Positions 22,874 through 31,018 of a stretch of DNA of 64,000 nt are shown one piece after another. This DNA comes from Paucibacter sp. KBW04 (lineage in GTDB: Bacteria > Pseudomonadota > Gammaproteobacteria > Burkholderiales > Burkholderiaceae_C): NCBI RefSeq assembly GCF_003852425.1, contig NZ_QAJN01000008.1:248001-312000 (forward strand), read 5' to 3'. A model generated the notes under the pieces. It was not told the DNA's origin. It ran no database searches and worked only from the letters and a program-made list of their open reading frames with translations. The translations under genes were made by a program, and so were the position numbers. Each line of letters opens with the position of its first letter. The first letter of the stretch is position 1.

Positions 22874-24202
22874 TCATGCCGGGGTTTGCTGCGCCGAGTG
22901 GCGTGTAGCGCTCCCTGAAGGGGCAAGACTTGCGACCTTGGGCTTCTTTTCGAAGTGCTGCCGGGTAGCAAACACCTCGGACCGCAAGACCTGACCCCGC
23001 CAGCTCACCAGGCGTTTGAGGTGGAAGTCGAACAGCAAGGGGTTGTGCTCGCGAAGGGCTTCCAGCACCCGCATATGGGCCGCGTCCAGCAGGCCGGCCC
23101 TGACCAGGCCCTTCAGCCGATACAGCGGCCCCACGCCGGGCAGGGGGTAGTCGGAGCCATGCAGCAGGCGCGCATGCCAGTCCTGGCGGCTCAGCACTTG
23201 TTGCCAGACCTCGGGGCGGCGGTTGAACTGGAACAGAGCAGACACATCACCCAGTAGCAGCTCGCGGTGCGCAGGCTCGTCCATCAGACGGGTAAAGAGA
23301 TCAAAGGCCGGCACTAGGCGCGGGCGCTTCATGTCCAAGTCCAGTGCCTCACCCAGGGAGGCGCAATGGGCCATGATTACCCTAACGCCAGCCGCCAACG
23401 GAGCGCGGGCCAGCAAGGGGTTGCCCAAGTCATCGCGCCCGGCGCCGGGCACGGCTTTTTCTTCACCGCAGTGGATGATCAAGGGCAGTTTGGCCTCAGC
23501 GAGGCGGGCGTAGAAGGGCCGCAGATGCGGGGCGCGCAGATCGATATTCATCGCGCTGGGCAGCCATTTGAGGGCCAGGGCGCCGCCAGCAATCGCCGCA
23601 TCCAAGCGCGCCAGCGCGTCCTCCCGGTAGGGGTGGATGGAGGCCACCCACGCAAAGCGATGGCTGTGCAGGCGGCTGGTCTCGGCGGCATAGGCATCGG
23701 GCACATGGAAGGTGGTCCACTCCGGGCGTGCCTGGCCTTGGGCATCGCGGGCCTCGTCAAATGCGTAGAGCAGCCAGCGTGCGCCGATGGGGAAGTCTTG
23801 GCTCAGCTGCAAGAGGCGCTGCACATAGGCGATGTCCACGCTGGGGGCGCTGGCGGGCACGCAAGCGCCCTTCAGAATCACCTGGCGCCGCAGGCTCTCC
23901 ACCGGATGCCACCACTGCGTCATCTGGGCGTTGATGCGGCAACCCGTGCCCGCGTCGCCGGTGCCCAGCAAATGGGTGTGCACGTCCCAAAGATCGGCGG
24001 GGGTCAGGTCTTGCCAGTTGCGGGCCAGCATCGGGTGCTCATGCAGGGCGGCAGGCAGCTGGCCGCGGCAGGGGTTGATCAGGCTGCCGGCTTGGGCCTC
24101 TTGCGTCGCTTGCGGCAGCAAGCCGCTGAACAGGCCCGCCGCGATGGCGCCGCCGCAGCATTGCAGATGTTGTCTTCGGGTTTGGAGCTGTGGGTGTCGC
24201 AT
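22874..24202 (-). CDS. Exported amidohydrolase-2-type TIM-barrel hydrolase
   Basis: A 442-residue protein with a Tat-like N terminus (TRRQHLQCCGGAIAAGL). Metal-binding motifs of the amidohydrolase superfamily are in place: DVHTHLLG near residue 73, a Lys in ALKWLPSAMNI, IIHCGEE, IMAHCASLG and LLHGSDYPLPG. The specific substrate is unknown. Export of an amidohydrolase-2 protein is unusual. It precedes the three-gene run ending in the MFS-acyltransferase with a 46-bp gap and may be its first gene. Two copies of the recurrent 14-mer lie within it, at 22984 and 24001. Confidence 0.82.
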   Translation of the reverse strand: MRHPQLQTRRQHLQCCGGAIAAGLFSGLLPQATQEAQAGSLINPCRGQLPAALHEHPMLARNWQDLTPADLWDVHTHLLGTGDAGTGCRINAQMTQWWHPVESLRRQVILKGACVPASAPSVDIAYVQRLLQLSQDFPIGARWLLYAFDEARDAQGQARPEWTTFHVPDAYAAETSRLHSHRFAWVASIHPYREDALARLDAAIAGGALALKWLPSAMNIDLRAPHLRPFYARLAEAKLPLIIHCGEEKAVPGAGRDDLGNPLLARAPLAAGVRVIMAHCASLGEALDLDMKRPRLVPAFDLFTRLMDEPAHRELLLGDVSALFQFNRRPEVWQQVLSRQDWHARLLHGSDYPLPGVGPLYRLKGLVRAGLLDAAHMRVLEALREHNPLLFDFHLKRLVSWRGQVLRSEVFATRQHFEKKPKVASLAPSGSATRHSAQQTPA

Positions 24203-24308
24203 GCCTGCACTGTGGCGAGGCGCGGCGGCGCTGTCCGTGGATTTCTGGGCCGGTGGCGGCTGGCGCTGCTGCGGGTAGCATGCGGCGCTACCTCAATCCT
24301 GCGCAGCC

Positions 24309-25058
24309 ATGTCCAGTACCCAATCCCTGATCGCTCTCATCAAGGCAGAGATGAAGACCGCCGGCCTCAGCTATGCGGCCTTGGCCGAGGCGCTGGGGCT
24401 GTCGGAGTCCAGCGTCAAGCGCATGTTTGCGGCCGGTGGCGAGATGCCACTCTCGCGGGTGGATGAGATCTGCCGCGTGCTGAACACCGACTTCGCCGAA
24501 CTCTCGCAAAAGCTGCTGGCCCAGGCTCCGCTGCGTCGCGAGCTAAGCCTGGCGCAGGAGCGTGCCGTGGTGGCCGACCCCAAGCTGCTCTTGATGGCGA
24601 TTTGCTGCTTGAGCCAATGGAGTGCCGAGCAGATCCTCGCCAGCTACCGCCTCAGCGAGGCCGAGGTGACGCGCTACTTGGCGCAGCTCGACAGCCTTGG
24701 CATCCTGGAGCTGCGGCCGCTGAACCGCTACAAGCTGCAGGTGGCCAAAACCTTTCGCTGGCGCCCGCATGGGCCGGTGATGAACTTCTTCCGCGATGCG
24801 GTGATGGCCGACTACTTCTCCGGCGGTTTCGATGGCGATGGCGAGCTGCTGACCCTGGTCCACGGCCAGCTCTCACCCCAGGCCGCACGCGAGCTGACGG
24901 CCCGCCTGCAGCGCGTGGCCGAGGACTTTGCCCGCCAGCATTCCCTGGACCAGAAATTGGCCGAGCATGAGAAGCGGCCCTATTCCATGGTGCTGGGCAT
25001 GCGCTCTTGGTTGTTTGAGCACTTCAAGCATCTGCAGCGCGCGGCGAAAAAGACCTGA
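24309..25058 (+). CDS. XRE-family helix-turn-helix regulator
   Basis: A 249-residue protein with an N-terminal Cro/C1-type HTH (LSYAALAEALGLSESSVKRM, residues 19-38). The longer C-terminal part contains a winged-helix-like segment (AEVTRYLAQLDSLGILELRP). The remainder is helical and without a known ligand motif. It is divergent from the amidohydrolase gene (106 bp apart) and ends only 24 bp before the retron ncRNA. It could be an independent regulator or linked to the retron; sequence alone does not decide. Confidence 0.82.
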   Translation: MSSTQSLIALIKAEMKTAGLSYAALAEALGLSESSVKRMFAAGGEMPLSRVDEICRVLNTDFAELSQKLLAQAPLRRELSLAQERAVVADPKLLLMAICCLSQWSAEQILASYRLSEAEVTRYLAQLDSLGILELRPLNRYKLQVAKTFRWRPHGPVMNFFRDAVMADYFSGGFDGDGELLTLVHGQLSPQAARELTARLQRVAEDFARQHSLDQKLAEHEKRPYSMVLGMRSWLFEHFKHLQRAAKKT

Positions 25059-25069
25059 AATCTGCGGGC

Positions 25070-25075
25070 TATCAT
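25070..25075 (+). promoter_or_regulatory. Possible -10 element for the retron ncRNA
   Basis: TATCAT at 25070-25075 ends seven bases before the first base of the a1 repeat at 25082, the distance expected from a -10 box to a start site. No convincing -35 is visible, so this is tentative. Confidence 0.35.
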
Positions 25076-25081
25076 GGCCGC

Positions 25082-25252
25082 GCGGCCCATTGCCCAAGTT
25101 CTCCGTGAAGTGCATGCACGGCTGTGTTTGCGCCTCACACCCAGGGGCACCCCCTGGGTCATGTTTTTGTTGAAGTCAATCGGGGCCTGATCGGCGTGGC
25201 GCTGTGCGCCAGTCGGATCAGGCAGGACCCGCAGGTTGGGCAGCTGGGCCGC
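25082..25252 (+). ncRNA. Predicted retron msr-msd RNA
   Basis: The segment before the RT gene folds like a retron template. Repeat a1 is GCGGCCCA (25082-25089) plus TGCCCAA (25091-25097). Repeat a2 is TTGGGCA (25236-25242) plus TGGGCCGC (25245-25252). Together they pair over 15 bp with a small internal loop. G25098 directly follows a1, the usual place of the branching guanosine. msr-like hairpins are CCGTG/CACGG (25103-25121) and a 9-bp stem ACCCAGGGG/CCCCTGGGT with a 3-nt loop (25139-25159). The msd-like hairpin spans 25181-25231: CGGG, GCCTGATC and GGCG pair with CGCC, GATCAGGC and CCCG. Predicted msDNA is roughly 55-75 nt. This is an inference from base pairing and position. Confidence 0.8.
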
Positions 25253-25280
25253 ACCTTTTATTAACTCCCAAGCTCGGCCC

Positions 25281-26624
25281 ATGGCCCGACTCTCACGCTT
25301 GACGGCGCTGGCCCTGGCCCGCGCCCTGCTGGCCGGCCCGCATCAGGCCCAGGGTCTGGCCGCGCGCATGACCAATTGCTTGGGCCTGGGCCTGGAGCCA
25401 AGGCCATGGCTTGAGACCCTGGCCCTGCGCTTGGCCCGCATGCCCGGCGAGCGCTGGGCGCGGCTGGAGCCTCGTAGTCTGGCCACGCTGATCGAGAAAG
25501 AGCAGGCCTTTCGGGATGCTTGCGCCTCCGCGGCGCCACCCCGGCCGCAGCGCTATCTGCTGCGGCCGCGCGAGCACAAAGCGGGCGCGCCCCTGGGCCT
25601 GGAGGCCTGTGACTTGCCCGATCTGCCCCATGTCGGCGCGCTGGCCGATTGGCTAGGCCTGCCCCTGGGTGGCTTGTGGCGCCTGAGTAAACCGCGCGAT
25701 TGGCAGCGCCGCGAGCCGCTCTCGGCCCAGCACTATCGCTTCCAGCTGATGGCCAAACGCAGCGGCGGCTGGCGCTTGCTGGAGGTGCCCGAGCCGCATC
25801 TGATGGGCGTGCAGCGCAAGATTCTGCGTGGGCTCTTGCAGCAGCTGCCCTTGCACGAGGCCGCGATGGCTTATGCGCCCGGCCGTGGCGTGCGCGAGCA
25901 TGCGGCCCTGCATGCAGGGCAGGCCGTGCTCTTGCGCTACGACCTGTGCGACTTCTTCGCGGCCGTGCAAGCCGCCCGCTTGCGGGCCTTGTTCCTCACC
26001 TTGGGCTATCCGCATGAAGTGGCAGTTAGCCTCGCGGCGCTGTGCAGCGTGGCCACGCCCGAGCCGGTGCTGCGCCGCATGCACGAGGCCGGCCAGCTGA
26101 CTTGGACCCAGCTGCAAAAGCTGCGCGGCGCCCATCTGCCCCAAGGCGCGCCCAGCTCGGCCACCCTGGCCAATCTCTGTGCCTTTCGCCTGGACCTGCG
26201 CCTGGATGGCCTGGCCCAGGCCCTGGGCGCGCGCTACAGCCGCTATGCCGATGACCTGGTGTTCTCGGGCCCGCAGCATCTGCGGCAGGCGCAGGCGCGC
26301 ATCTCGGCCTGGGTGGGGCGCATCGCTCTGGAGGAAGGTTTTGCCCTCAATCACCGCAAGAGCCGCTGCCTGAGTGCCGGCGGCCGGCAGATGGTGTGCG
26401 GTGTGGTCGTCAATGCCCTGCCCAATCTGCCGCGCGCCGAGTTCGACCGCCTCAAGGCCTTGCTGCATCAATGCGTGCTGCATGGCCCGGCCAGCCAGAA
26501 CCGCCAGCAACACGCCGACTGGCCGGCCCATCTCCGCGGCCGCGTGGCCTGGGCCGCACAACTCAACCCCGCCAAGGCCCAGCGCCTGCAAGCCCTGCTT
26601 GCGCGGGTGGACTGGACGCGCTGA
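25281..26624 (+). CDS. Retron-type reverse transcriptase with N-terminal extension
   Basis: A 447-residue reverse transcriptase. The RT core occupies about residues 150-400: RT3 DLCDFFAAV (Asp221), RT4 LPQGAPSSATLAN (286-298), RT5 RYADDLVFSG with catalytic Asp324-Asp325, and a VCGVVVN motif (372-378) where retron RTs usually have VTGxxVN. The retron NAxxH motif appears as HAALH (207-211). About 145 residues precede the core with no domain I recognise; long N-terminal extensions are known from myxobacterial-type retron RTs. The ATG lies 28 bp after a2. A TTG at 25236 lies inside a2 and is rejected. No separate effector gene follows; the next gene is a porin. Confidence 0.88.
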   Translation: MARLSRLTALALARALLAGPHQAQGLAARMTNCLGLGLEPRPWLETLALRLARMPGERWARLEPRSLATLIEKEQAFRDACASAAPPRPQRYLLRPREHKAGAPLGLEACDLPDLPHVGALADWLGLPLGGLWRLSKPRDWQRREPLSAQHYRFQLMAKRSGGWRLLEVPEPHLMGVQRKILRGLLQQLPLHEAAMAYAPGRGVREHAALHAGQAVLLRYDLCDFFAAVQAARLRALFLTLGYPHEVAVSLAALCSVATPEPVLRRMHEAGQLTWTQLQKLRGAHLPQGAPSSATLANLCAFRLDLRLDGLAQALGARYSRYADDLVFSGPQHLRQAQARISAWVGRIALEEGFALNHRKSRCLSAGGRQMVCGVVVNALPNLPRAEFDRLKALLHQCVLHGPASQNRQQHADWPAHLRGRVAWAAQLNPAKAQRLQALLARVDWTR

Positions 26625-26808
26625 GCGCTTGAACCTGCCCGCCTCGGTGTAGGGCCTAGCGAAGCTCTGCGCGAATTCACTGCGCCCCTGCGCGGCAGGC
26701 CCGCGCCGGCTCTGTGGCCGCCGCGACCCTCCCCAGCCCCGCTATTTCCTGGGCCCAAGGACCGCCCGAGTCCGCCTCTGCCCGCAATCCGGGTAAACAT
26801 AGGTGTGA

Positions 26809-26830
26809 AAGTAAATTGTTTACTTAACAA
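26809..26830. promoter_or_regulatory. Operator-like dyad before the porin operon
   Basis: AAGTAAATTGTTTACTT (26809-26825) is a perfect 7-bp inverted repeat around a 3-nt centre, in an AT-rich island within GC-rich DNA. Overlapping it is TTGTT/AACAA (26816-26830, 5-nt centre). It lies 75 bp before the porin start. Such short dyads are typical MarR-family operators, and a MarR gene ends this gene run, so autoregulated control of the operon is a reasonable inference. Confidence 0.6.
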
Positions 26831-26899
26831 TCTTGTTGTCGGCCTTGCTGTGCTTGCCAAGGCTTCTCGCGGTCCCCTTTTGTTCAAGGAATTCGATCT

Positions 26900-27979
26900 G
26901 TGAAATCTATAGCTTCGTCACTCCTGATAGTGACAGCCATGAGTAGCCCCGCCTTTGCCGGCAGCCAGGTTCAGGTCTACGGCCTGCTCGATGTGGGCGT
27001 CAGCCGGCTCAGCAATATGGGCGGCCAGGCCATTTGGTTGGTGGACACCGGCGTGCAGCAGGCCAACCGCCTGGGATTCCGTAGCGAAGAAGATTTGGGC
27101 GGCGGCCAGCGCGCCCTGTTTGTGCTGGAAAGCGGGTTTGCCCTGGATACCGGCATGCTGGGGCAGGGGGGGTTGATCTTTGGCCGCCAGGCCTGGCTGG
27201 GTTTGCAGTCGTCCTATGGCGTGATCAGCCTGGGGCGGCAATATGACTTCATGGTCGAAGAATTGGCCAATGCTGCGACGGCCGCCAATATCGGCGGCCT
27301 GTATGCCTGGCATTTGGGCGATGTGGATCGCATCGCTGGAGAGCGTTTGAACAACGCCCTCAAATACCAATTCAAGAGCTCGGGCGGTTTCAATATCGGC
27401 GTTCTTTACTCCCTGGGCGAGGTGGCGGGTGCCAGCCAAGCCAAGAGCGGCTGGAGTGCCGGCCTGGGGTATAGCGGCGATGGTTTCAGCCTGGGCCTGG
27501 CCTATACCCAGGCACGCGACACCAGTTTCCTGCCCTTTAATTTCATGGGGCTGAGCCAGTTTGGCGGGCAGAGCACGCCCAGCGGCACGGCCATCGCTCT
27601 CGATAAAACCAGCAATCTCGGCCTGGCGGCGACTTATCGCCTGGGGGCTTTCAATCTGCGCTCGGTCTTGACCTGGACACGGTTTGAGACCGCCAACGAG
27701 AAACTGGATTTAAAAATCTACGAAGCCGGGCTGGACTATTGGCTGGGCCCGAATCTGCTGGCTGGCTTTGGCTATGCCTATTCCCAGATGGCCGCCAATC
27801 ATTGGCACCAATTCAATATGGGGCTGGACTACAACCTGTCCAAACGCAGCGATGTCTATATGACTTATGGCCGGATTGATGCGGCGGGTGGCAATGTGTT
27901 TGGTGCCTTGCCTGCGCAAATTCCATCCAGTACTGCGCAGCAAGCGGCCCTGCGCGTGGGTTTACGAACAAAATTTTGA
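26900..27979 (+). CDS. Gram-negative trimeric porin
   Basis: A 359-residue outer-membrane porin of the OmpC-like betaproteobacterial type. A signal peptide (SLLIVTAMSSPAFAG) is followed by the conserved mature start VQVYGLLDVGVSRLSNMGG, then RLGFRSEEDLGGGQRALFVLESGF, a loop-3-like segment, and a terminal beta strand ending in Phe (LRVGLRTKF). It starts with GTG, with AAGGA at 26886-26890. It opens a likely operon with an M20 hydrolase and an MHS transporter, so it probably lets their substrate through the outer membrane. Confidence 0.92.
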   Translation: MKSIASSLLIVTAMSSPAFAGSQVQVYGLLDVGVSRLSNMGGQAIWLVDTGVQQANRLGFRSEEDLGGGQRALFVLESGFALDTGMLGQGGLIFGRQAWLGLQSSYGVISLGRQYDFMVEELANAATAANIGGLYAWHLGDVDRIAGERLNNALKYQFKSSGGFNIGVLYSLGEVAGASQAKSGWSAGLGYSGDGFSLGLAYTQARDTSFLPFNFMGLSQFGGQSTPSGTAIALDKTSNLGLAATYRLGAFNLRSVLTWTRFETANEKLDLKIYEAGLDYWLGPNLLAGFGYAYSQMAANHWHQFNMGLDYNLSKRSDVYMTYGRIDAAGGNVFGALPAQIPSSTAQQAALRVGLRTKF

Positions 27980-27993
27980 ACGAGCCATTCACC

Positions 27994-29166
27994 ATGACCC
28001 TATTTTCTCAATTAGGCAATGGCTTGGCGGCCCTGCGCGCCCTGCGCCAGGATATCCATGCCCATCCCGAGGCCGCTTTTCGGGAAACTCGCACCGCCCG
28101 TGTGGTAGCCCTGCGTTTGCGGGCGGCAGGGATTGAAACTCATGAAGCTGTGGGCGGCACCGGCGTGGTCGGAGTTCTGCGCGGTGATTTGCCGGATACC
28201 GGCCAAAGCATCGCACTGCGGGCCGATATGGACGCTTTACGCATGGACGAGGCCACCGGCCTGCCCTATGCCTCCTGCCAGGCGGGGGTATTTCATGGCT
28301 GTGGCCATGATGGCCATACCACCATGCTGATCGGTGCGGCCGAGTATCTGGCGGTGCATAGAAATTTCGCCGGCACGGTGGTGTTTGTGTTTCAACCGGC
28401 GGAAGAAAGTATTGCCGGTGCGGCCGCCATGCTGGCCGACGGCTTGCTGAAGCGCTTTCCCTTCAGCGAAATTTATGCCCTGCATAACGCGCCCCATTTG
28501 CCCCTGGGGCAAATTGCGCTGAAACCTGGGGTGATGCTGGCCGCGGGTGATTCCTTTGAAATCAGGGTCAAGGGTAAGGGCGGCCACGGCGCCAGACCGC
28601 AGGAAACGATTGATCCCATTGTTTGCCTGGCGCAGTTGCTGGTGGCGGCCCAAAGCATTGTCAGCCGCAATATCGACCCCATGGATGTGGCGGTCCTGAG
28701 TTTCGGCAAGATCGCCGCCGGGGAGGCTGGCAACGTCATCCCGGCTTCGGCCTATGCCGCGGGCACCCTGCGATCTTACAAAGAGAGTACGCGCCAACTT
28801 CTCAAAAAACGCTTGCAGGATCTGTGCACCGGCATGGCGCTGGCCAGCCATAGCCAGATCGAGCTGGACTTCCCCATCGGCTGCCCGGCCACCGTCAACC
28901 ACCCCGAGCAAACCGCCGTGGCGCTGGCCGTGGCGCATGAATTGCTGGGCGCGGAAAAGGTCAGCAGCGACTTCCCAGCCATTATGGCTGGGGAGGATTT
29001 CGCGGTGTTTCTGCAGCAAATACCGGGTTGTTATTTATTCCTGGGCCAGGGCGGCGTGGAATGCCACAACCCCGGCTATGACTTCAATGACGATATTTTG
29101 CCAATTGGCATCGCATTCTTTGTCCGTCTGGTCGAGCGCCGTTTGTCGGCGGCGGCGCAGCAATAA
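27994..29166 (+). CDS. M20-family amidohydrolase (hippurate/N-acyl amino acid hydrolase type)
   Basis: A 390-residue metal-dependent aminoacylase-type hydrolase. Signatures: DIHAHPEAAFRETRTA, ALRADMDALRMDE, the metal-binding GCGHDGHTTML, FQPAEE, ALHNAPHLPLG and the late MAGEDFAVF. These enzymes release an amino acid from N-acyl, N-benzoyl or indole-acyl conjugates. I place the start at the ATG at 27994; a TTG at 27976 would overlap the porin stop. It lies between a porin and a transporter, so the substrate is probably a conjugate imported by the latter. Confidence 0.9.
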   Translation: MTLFSQLGNGLAALRALRQDIHAHPEAAFRETRTARVVALRLRAAGIETHEAVGGTGVVGVLRGDLPDTGQSIALRADMDALRMDEATGLPYASCQAGVFHGCGHDGHTTMLIGAAEYLAVHRNFAGTVVFVFQPAEESIAGAAAMLADGLLKRFPFSEIYALHNAPHLPLGQIALKPGVMLAAGDSFEIRVKGKGGHGARPQETIDPIVCLAQLLVAAQSIVSRNIDPMDVAVLSFGKIAAGEAGNVIPASAYAAGTLRSYKESTRQLLKKRLQDLCTGMALASHSQIELDFPIGCPATVNHPEQTAVALAVAHELLGAEKVSSDFPAIMAGEDFAVFLQQIPGCYLFLGQGGVECHNPGYDFNDDILPIGIAFFVRLVERRLSAAAQQ

Positions 29167-29178
29167 AAGGTGAACAGC

Positions 29179-30489
29179 ATGAGTGAAATCAAATTGGGCG
29201 GCCAAGATATGAAGAGGTCGCCTTTCTACAATATTTTGATGGCCTCGGTGGGCAATGCCCTGGAGTGGTATGACTTCATCATCTACGGCTTTTTGTCGGT
29301 GGTGATTGCGCGAGTGTTTTTCCCAACCGGCAATGAGTTAACCTCGCTATTGCTGGCGCTGGCGAGTTTTGGCGTGCCATTTTTGGTGCGACCGTTTGGT
29401 GCATTTTTTATCGGCCGCTATGCCGACAAGCATGGCCGTAAACCGGCGCTGACGCTGACCGTGGGTTTGATGTTGCTGGGTACTTTGATCATTGCCTTAA
29501 CGCCGTCATTTGAAAGTATTGGCGTGATGGCGCCTGTTTTGGTGGTGTCTGCCCGTTTGCTGCAGGGCTTTTCGGCCGGCGGTGAATTTGGCAGCGCCAC
29601 CACTTTTCTGGCCGAGCAAAACCCCGCGCGCCGCGGGTTTTATGGCAGCTGGCAGTTTGCCAGCCAGGGTTTGGCCTCGATGTTTGCCGCCGGTGTGGCC
29701 TGGGCTATTTTCAGCCGCTATACCCCGGCCGAGGTGGATGCCTGGGCCTGGCGCCTGCCTTTTGTGTTTGGTCTGCTGATTGGCCCGGTGGGTTTGCTGA
29801 TGCGCCGCTCCATGCTGGAAACCACCGAGTTTCAGGCCGAGCAGAAAAAGGCCGCGCGTGAGAAGCCCGCGCCGGTGCAAGGCCGCCAGATGCTGCGCAA
29901 TGTCTTGCTGTGCATGGGTTTGATTGCAGGGGGCACGGTCAGCTCCTATGTGCTGATTCTGTATTTGCCCACCTTTGCCATCAAGCAATTGGGTTTGCCG
30001 CAAACCAGTGCTTTTTTGTCGGCCATGCTGACGGGCTTGATTTCCCTGCTGGTGACGCCGCTGATGGGGGAATTGTCCGACCGGATTGGCCGTATCCGCA
30101 TGATGCAGATCAGCCTGATTTTGGTGGCCGGCGCCATCATTCCCTTGTTCCTGCTGCTGCTGGAACATAAGGATTTGCAGAGTTTGCTGTTCTTCCAGGG
30201 TTTGATGGCCTTGCTGCTGAGTTTGTATAACGGCCCGCTGGCGGCGGTACTGGCCGAGTTATTCCCGGTGCGGGAGCGCAGCCTTGGGATTTCGCTGGGT
30301 TACAACCTGTCGGTGACCTTGTTTGGCGGTTTCGCCCCCATGGTTTTGACGGCGTTGATATCCGCCACCGGCTCCAAGGCGGCGCCCAGTATTTACGCCT
30401 TGTTTGCCATCGCTATTTCTTTTGTGGCCTTGGCCGTGGTGGCCAAAACCGAGCTGCCGCGCGCCGCGAGCCAGAGGGCTGCCGTGTAG
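29179..30489 (+). CDS. MHS-family major facilitator transporter
   Basis: A 436-residue, 12-helix symporter of the metabolite:H+ symporter group. It has the diagnostic start NALEWYDFIIYGFLSVVIAR, the loop RYADKHGRKPALTLTV, LLQGFSAGGEFGSATTFLAE, and SDRIGRIRMMQISL in the second half. Relatives carry carboxylic acids or betaines (ProP, KgtP, ShiA). The ATG at 29179 has AAAAGGTG six bases upstream; a GTG at 29170 is less likely. It lies 12 bp after the M20 gene, so it likely imports the substrate of that enzyme. Confidence 0.9.
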   Translation: MSEIKLGGQDMKRSPFYNILMASVGNALEWYDFIIYGFLSVVIARVFFPTGNELTSLLLALASFGVPFLVRPFGAFFIGRYADKHGRKPALTLTVGLMLLGTLIIALTPSFESIGVMAPVLVVSARLLQGFSAGGEFGSATTFLAEQNPARRGFYGSWQFASQGLASMFAAGVAWAIFSRYTPAEVDAWAWRLPFVFGLLIGPVGLLMRRSMLETTEFQAEQKKAAREKPAPVQGRQMLRNVLLCMGLIAGGTVSSYVLILYLPTFAIKQLGLPQTSAFLSAMLTGLISLLVTPLMGELSDRIGRIRMMQISLILVAGAIIPLFLLLLEHKDLQSLLFFQGLMALLLSLYNGPLAAVLAELFPVRERSLGISLGYNLSVTLFGGFAPMVLTALISATGSKAAPSIYALFAIAISFVALAVVAKTELPRAASQRAAV

Positions 30490-30523
30490 ACTGCCAGCCT
30501 CTCTTTGACTCATGTAGGTTGCG

Positions 30524-31018
30524 ATGGCGCGGATGAAAAAGAAGGAAGTCGACTTTCTGCAGCAGATGCTGGGTCAGATGGACAGCCCCTTCTATCTGTC
30601 CTACCGCTTCATCGCGCTGAGCGAGTTGGTCACCCGCGAGAACGACGCCCTCTACAAGAATGAGGTGGGCCTGGGGATCAAGGAGTTGCGGGTGCTGCGC
30701 CTGGTGCATCTGAACCCCGGCCAGCCGGTGTTCATGATCGGGCGCTGGTCGTTTGCCGAGAAGGCCATGACCTCCAAGCTGGTGGGCAAGCTTTGCGAGC
30801 TGGGCCTGCTGGAGCGCCGCATCGACGGCAAAGACGCCCGCTCCCTGCTGCTTTACGTCACGCCCGCCGGGGCGGAGAAGGTCAAGGCCGCCGACGCGGC
30901 CGCCCACCGCCTGTTTGCGCAACATTTCCCCTCCATGTCGCCCGAGCGTGCGGCGCAGCTGATGGGGACGCTGGACGAGTTGATTCTGGAGTTTGTGTCC
31001 TCGGCCACCCAGGCCTGA
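30524..31018 (+). CDS. MarR-family regulator
   Basis: A 164-residue winged-helix regulator. The DNA-binding part runs from GIKELRVLRLVHLNPGQ through MTSKLVGKLCELGLLERR to the wing DGKDARSLLLYVTPAG. It lies 34 bp after the transporter gene on the same strand. MarR proteins are usually ligand-released repressors of adjacent catabolic or transport genes, so it is the natural candidate to bind the dyad at 26809. Its stop touches that of the convergent CPBP gene. Confidence 0.88.
   Translation: MARMKKKEVDFLQQMLGQMDSPFYLSYRFIALSELVTRENDALYKNEVGLGIKELRVLRLVHLNPGQPVFMIGRWSFAEKAMTSKLVGKLCELGLLERRIDGKDARSLLLYVTPAGAEKVKAADAAAHRLFAQHFPSMSPERAAQLMGTLDELILEFVSSATQA

Noticed and set aside
25236-25280. A TTG start for the reverse transcriptase at 25236
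   Set aside because: It lies inside the a2 repeat of the ncRNA; the ATG at 25281 is the natural start.
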